This document shows, one piece after another, positions 60,750 through 64,000 of a DNA stretch of 64,000 nucleotides; position 1 is the stretch's first letter, and every line of letters begins with the position of its first letter. Both the position numbers and the translations under genes were made by a program. The DNA is from UBA8337 sp937907245 (GTDB lineage Bacteria > Pseudomonadota > Alphaproteobacteria > RS24). The notes beneath the pieces were generated by a model. The model did no database searches, was not told the DNA's origin, and saw only the letters and a program-made list of their open reading frames with translations. Where the stretch lies: positions 930,001 to 994,000 of the forward strand of contig OZ244774.1 in the NCBI GenBank assembly GCA_965219485.1, written 5' to 3'.

Positions 60750-61184
60750 TTATGAATAAATATCGCGCGCGCGGTCTTCGAAAGCCGCCACAAAACGCTC
60801 GACAATTTTACTCATCATCGGCTGCAAGACACGCCGCAATAGCGCGACACTAAATTCGAATTGCAGCTCAAAATGCACCTCGCAGCCACCCTCGGGCTTG
60901 TCGACAAATTGCCATTGATTGAACAAATGGCGAAACGGCCCTTTGGCCTGTTTCACCGTCACACAAAGCGGCGCATGCCCCATCTCGATGCGGCTAGTAT
61001 AGGTCTCGCGCAAAAACTTATAGCCAATGGCTAAGTCCGCCAGCATCTGCGTATCGCTACGTTCGCGCACTCGCGCCGCCGTGCAGTAAGGAATAAAGGC
61101 GTCATAGTTGTCGACATCGCAAATCAGCTCAAACATTTGCTGCGCGGTAAACGGGCTTTGTCGCGTGAGCTTAATCGACTGCAT
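60750..61184 (-). CDS. Coq10/RatA START-domain protein
   Basis: A 144-aa START-like (polyketide cyclase fold) protein. SIKLTRQSPFTAQQMFELICDVDNYDAFIPYCTAARV is a familiar opening, and HFELQFEFSVALLRRVL ends the domain. Homologues are named RatA (in E. coli reported as a toxin that inhibits 70S ribosome association) or Coq10 (ubiquinone binding and respiration). For an alphaproteobacterium the Coq10-like role is the more plausible, but the sequence does not decide. It starts one base after the lipA stop. The lipA-coq10/ratA order is conserved in this class. Confidence 0.92.
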   Translation of the reverse strand: MQSIKLTRQSPFTAQQMFELICDVDNYDAFIPYCTAARVRERSDTQMLADLAIGYKFLRETYTSRIEMGHAPLCVTVKQAKGPFRHLFNQWQFVDKPEGGCEVHFELQFEFSVALLRRVLQPMMSKIVERFVAAFEDRARDIYS

Positions 61185-61185
61185 A

Positions 61186-62169
61186 TCAGCGCGTCTTTAG
61201 TTTCGCTTCATTCGCTAGGCGAGCCGCCTTCAGCTTTTCAAAGTCAGCATCCGCATGATGCGAGGAACGCGTTAACGGCGTAGCAGAAACCATCAAGAAA
61301 CCTTTAGAATTGGCAAGCTTTGTATAGCCATCAAACTCATCGGGGGTAACAAAGCGGTCGATGGGCGCGTGCTTGCGGGTTGGCTGCAAATATTGCCCGA
61401 TGGTAATGAAATCAATCTGCGCTGAGCGCATATCATCCATCACTTGCATCACTTCCTCGCGTGCTTCGCCAAGCCCAACCATAATGCCAGACTTGGTAAA
61501 AATCTCTGGGTCGAGCTGCTTGACGCGCTGCAATAGGTTGAGCGAATGGAAATACCGCGCGCCCGGCCGAATGGATAAATATAAGCGCGGCACGGTTTCC
61601 AAATTATGATTGAAAACATCTGGCTTGGCCTCCACCACAACCTCTAGGGCGCCGTCTTTGCGCAAGAAATCTGGCGTTAGTATTTCGACCGTGGTTCCTG
61701 GGGATGCAGCGCGAATGGCCTGAATCGTATCGGCAAAATGACGCGCGCCGCCATCGTCTAGGTCGTCGCGGTCGACGGAGGTGATTACCACATGGTTCAG
61801 CCCCAATTTGGCCACCGCATCGCCAACGCGGGACGGCTCCTGAGCATCGAGCGCCAAGGGAACCCCCGTGCTGACATTGCAAAAGGCGCAAGCCCGAGTG
61901 CATATCTCGCCTAAAATCATAAAAGTGGCATGTTTTTGCGACCAACATTCGCCGATATTGGGGCACGCGGCCTCTTCGCAGACGGTGACGAGGTTATGCT
62001 CTTTCACAATCGCTTTGGTTTCCGCATAGACAGGAGAGCCAGGGGCTTTGGCGCGAATCCATTTGGGTTTTCGCAAAATAGCGCTGTCCGGATTCTTCGC
62101 TTTTTCCGGATGCCGCGCTTTGGCAGGCTTTTTCGGTTCACCCGATAGAGTATCAATCACCACAGTCAT
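61186..62169 (-). CDS. lipA: Lipoyl synthase
   Basis: LipA inserts two sulfurs into protein-bound octanoyl groups for 2-oxoacid dehydrogenases and the glycine cleavage system. The 327-aa chain has the auxiliary-cluster motif CEEAACPNIGEC, the radical-SAM CTRACAFCNV (CxxxCxFC), GLNHVVITSVDRDDLDDGGA and PGTTVEILTPDF. The conserved C-terminal RSSHHA supplies a serine that ligates the auxiliary cluster. The frame extends to a TTG; ATG 62169 is preferred, without a clear ribosome-binding site. It is followed by the Coq10/RatA gene on the same strand. Confidence 0.96.
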   Translation of the reverse strand: MTVVIDTLSGEPKKPAKARHPEKAKNPDSAILRKPKWIRAKAPGSPVYAETKAIVKEHNLVTVCEEAACPNIGECWSQKHATFMILGEICTRACAFCNVSTGVPLALDAQEPSRVGDAVAKLGLNHVVITSVDRDDLDDGGARHFADTIQAIRAASPGTTVEILTPDFLRKDGALEVVVEAKPDVFNHNLETVPRLYLSIRPGARYFHSLNLLQRVKQLDPEIFTKSGIMVGLGEAREEVMQVMDDMRSAQIDFITIGQYLQPTRKHAPIDRFVTPDEFDGYTKLANSKGFLMVSATPLTRSSHHADADFEKLKAARLANEAKLKTR

Positions 62170-62259
62170 GAGATGTATATAGGCCAAATAGGCCCATAAG
62201 AACAGACGAGAATATCGCCCTTTCTGAGGACAAATAGCGATAAAGTTTCAGCTGAGGGT

Positions 62260-62613
62260 TTAAGGCGTTTCCGGTAGGTTGAAAATCACCGTTTCATCCG
62301 TCCGCGTGAGGCCCAAAACGCGCCGCGCTCTTTCGTCTAGATAATCGAAGTCTAAGCTCTCGTTGGATAGACGATAAACTCGCAGTTGCAACTCATCATT
62401 GCGCTTTTGAAGGTCAGCCAACTCAGCTTGGCGCTCGATCAGATTACGCTCAAGCTGCATCCAGCCCGATAGGCTGCGCTCGCCTCTTAAGGCTTGCCCC
62501 GAAAGACCAACGATCATCAAAAGCAACATGCCGGGGAATAATAGCTGACGCAAACGGAACGGTTCTTGTCCGACGGTCTGGCTTGAGAGCCCTGAGGTTG
62601 CAAAACGAATCAT
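62260..62613 (-). CDS. ftsB: Cell-division septum initiator FtsB/DivIC
   Basis: A 117-aa bitopic membrane protein. It has a short basic cytoplasmic N-terminus, one membrane span (QLLFPGMLLLMIVGLSGQAL, about residues 22-42), and then a coiled coil (ERNLIERQAELADLQKRNDELQ). The terminal region (LDYLDERARRVLGLTRTDETV) has the ARRxLGLxxxDE pattern typical of FtsB in alphaproteobacteria. FtsB joins FtsL and FtsQ to control septal peptidoglycan synthesis. ATG at 62613 is used. In many relatives ftsB sits upstream of pdhA and lipA; here 90 bp separate it from lipA. It is divergent from the gene at 62734. Confidence 0.9.
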   Translation of the reverse strand: MIRFATSGLSSQTVGQEPFRLRQLLFPGMLLLMIVGLSGQALRGERSLSGWMQLERNLIERQAELADLQKRNDELQLRVYRLSNESLDFDYLDERARRVLGLTRTDETVIFNLPETP

Positions 62614-62733
62614 GTAGGCAACGAATCATGATTTGATTCTCCGGGTCAAGGAGAAAGTGATTCGCTTGTTGTTTTTCAAGCCCTTAGGAGCTGTTGGCTT
62701 GTGCAACTCTCCACGCAATGATAGCTTCATGAA

Positions 62734-63027
62734 ATGTTGAAACGCTTTCGCCACACTCTCCCCATACTGTGCCTGCTGCTCTTGCAGCTCGCCCTGGTGC
62801 ATGGGGCTCAGCATGAGGCGAACCTATATGATGGCGCACCAACACAAAGCGTTCACAGCGAAACCGATTGCCTACTAGCCGATACGGCCACCGCCTTGGC
62901 GCCCTCTGGCCCGCCAGAGTATCCAGACTTTCTCTCCCTCCTAGCTGGCTCGAACCTTGGCCTTGCCCAAGTTTGCAAAGCCAAATACCTAACCCCCTTC
63001 AGCCGAGCTCCGCCTCAATACCTTTGA
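62734..63027 (+). CDS. Small secreted protein upstream of a TonB receptor (DUF2946-like)
   Basis: A 97-aa protein with a signal peptide (LPILCLLLLQLALVHGA). A short mature part contains His (HGAQHEA, QSVHSE) and two single Cys, and it ends in FSRAPPQYL. The Arg-x-Pro-Pro ending and position just before a TonB-dependent receptor resemble DUF2946-type small proteins found at copper/zinc uptake loci. Family assignment is tentative. The receptor gene starts 34 bp after its stop, so co-expression is likely. No Zur or Fur box was evident in the 120 bp before it. Confidence 0.6.
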   Translation: MLKRFRHTLPILCLLLLQLALVHGAQHEANLYDGAPTQSVHSETDCLLADTATALAPSGPPEYPDFLSLLAGSNLGLAQVCKAKYLTPFSRAPPQYL

Positions 63028-63061
63028 TACCGCCCAATTTTTCAATCAAAGGATATAGACA

Positions 63062-64000
63062 ATGAGACTTCAATTATGGACCGCCCTTGCTGGCGGCATC
63101 ACGCTTATGAGCCCCTCGGCTCTGGCCCAAAACCTTGACGAAATTATCGTGCTTGGTTCCCCTTTCCAAAAAGCAGCCACGGATATTATTTCCACCACGG
63201 AAATAATATCCCAAGACCAAATTCAATCCCAAGTAGACCGCCCCCTTGGCGATGTGCTGTCTCACCTTCCTGGGGTTAGCGCGGCAAGCCATGGGCCTGC
63301 TGTCTCGCGGCCTATGGTTTCGCGGCGCTGGTGGATATCGTATCGCCATCCTCAATGATGGCTTACCCGTGGGCGATGTTTCCGCCACGGGCAATGACCA
63401 TGCCAATGCGCTAAAATTATTCGACAGCCAACGCATCGAGGTTTTAAAAGGCCCATCGGCGCTTCGCTACGGCCCTTATGCGGCAACTGGTGTTATTCAA
63501 AACTTCAGCCGCCACATGCAATCCCCATCCCAAATTCAGTCCCAAATAGAAGCAAATGAGCCAATAGCCATATCGTTTTGGGAGCTGGCAGCGCGGCTGA
63601 GGAAACCCTTGGAGCCGCCTTCCATCGGTTTGGCCATTATGCGGTTTCGGGTTTCTCGCAAAACAGCAACGAAGTTCGCATTCCCACCCATGCCGAAAGC
63701 GCTCGACAGTTAGCGGCAGAAGGCGAAACAGAGGAAGACAAAGCGCAAGACGCCGCCAATACATCGACCCAAAGCCAAGGTATAACGGCCTCCGCGGCCT
63801 ATGGCACGGGCGCGACCCAGGCCAACTTGCGGGTAGAAAACTTGGAAATGCAATATGGCGTCCCTGGCCATGCGCATGGCGGTGGCGACGCGGTTAGCCT
63901 AGAGTTGGACAGCCAAACCTTTCAAGCCCGCCTCACCCATAAGCCAAGCCGCTCGCGCATCGATGGCTTGCAGATGGATGTCTCCCTCACCAGCTACTCG
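63062..64000 (+). pseudogene. TonB-dependent receptor, N-terminal part with two frameshifts (3' end outside window)
   Basis: A signal peptide (SALAQ, cleavage near residue 23) is followed by a TonB box-like LDEIIVLG and a plug domain (RPLGDVLSHLPGVSAA, RIAILNDGLPVGDVSA, RIEVLKGPSALRYGPYA). The barrel begins with QYGVPGHAHGGGD, a His-rich loop like that of zinc-receptor ZnuD relatives. The frame breaks twice. An extra T at 63318-63320 shifts it so that the product stops at TGA near 63358. One T missing at 63576-63579 returns it to the first frame, which stays open to the window end. The indels lie in T runs, so sequencing error is as likely as a true pseudogene. A metal (zinc) uptake role is inferred. 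Confidence 0.8.

Noticed and set aside
62605..62640. Repeat of ACGAATCATG and an adjacent palindrome as a Zur/Fur operator
   Set aside because: The two copies are direct repeats 16 bp apart at the ftsB start. They do not match the Zur or Fur consensus forms I know.
62626..62814. Minus-strand ORF of 62 codons
   Set aside because: It overlaps the signal-peptide gene at 62734 in antisense and has no recognisable features. The plus-strand gene is better supported.

Overview
The window is a chromosomal segment of an alphaproteobacterium of moderate GC. The assignment rests on a fused IspDF; NtrB/NtrC and NtrY/NtrX next to DusB and TrkA; the IspDF-PgpA-CinA-Coq10/RatA-LipA order; an Hfq ending in the YKHAIST block; and RlpA/SPOR and HspQ-type proteins. 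The species cannot be named. Acyl-CoA, CoA-transferase, malyl-CoA lyase, amine oxidase and TonB-receptor genes suggest an aerobic, probably aquatic heterotroph. I saw no rRNA, CRISPR array, phage or insertion sequence.

Layout. 0-17 kb is mainly housekeeping: the end of an acyl-CoA dehydrogenase, glmU-glmS (UDP-GlcNAc synthesis), a DCC-family protein, an unlisted 32-residue lipoprotein, an APH-like kinase with a DUF6285 protein, an RTX-like acidic lipoprotein preceded by an orphan terminator, a DUF502 protein, recG, sdhE, a 17-bp minisatellite, mfd, a DsbA/FrnE-like protein, an SDR, tatD and an MBL hydrolase. 17.3-21.2 kb is the most unusual part: a Cys-rich prepilin-like protein, an 860-residue secreted protein built from roughly 70-residue modules carrying cysteine pairs, and a small secreted protein. 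No pilus machinery is next to them.

21.2-35.7 kb holds mazG converging on a divergent hfq, then dat, trkH, trkA, ntrX and ntrY on the minus strand, then metG, holB, tmk, a D,D-carboxypeptidase and rlpA, and a tRNA-Ser(UGA). The usual alphaproteobacterial run dusB-ntrB-ntrC-ntrY-ntrX-trkA-hfq-hflX is split here: dusB-ntrB-ntrC lies about 25 kb away at 54.8-58.4 kb, and hflX is absent next to hfq.

35.7-54.8 kb is accessory: a copper amine oxidase; a lipoprotein gene in three tandem copies, of which one is intact, one is stopped by a single nonsense codon and one is a 3' remnant; two nitroreductases; a small outer-membrane-type protein between paired terminators; an NAPE-PLD-like hydrolase; an MFS/malyl-CoA-lyase/DUF3604 group; a thioesterase-GST-ene reductase operon; hspQ; a tight operon of a YiiX-like amidase, a hexapeptide acyltransferase and a peptide-binding protein; and a CaiB-type CoA-transferase.

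54.8-64 kb returns to core genes: ntrC-ntrB-dusB, ispDF-pgpA-cinA, a Coq10/RatA START protein with lipA, and ftsB. The window ends in a metal-uptake pair: a small secreted protein and a TonB-dependent receptor interrupted by two indels at T runs.
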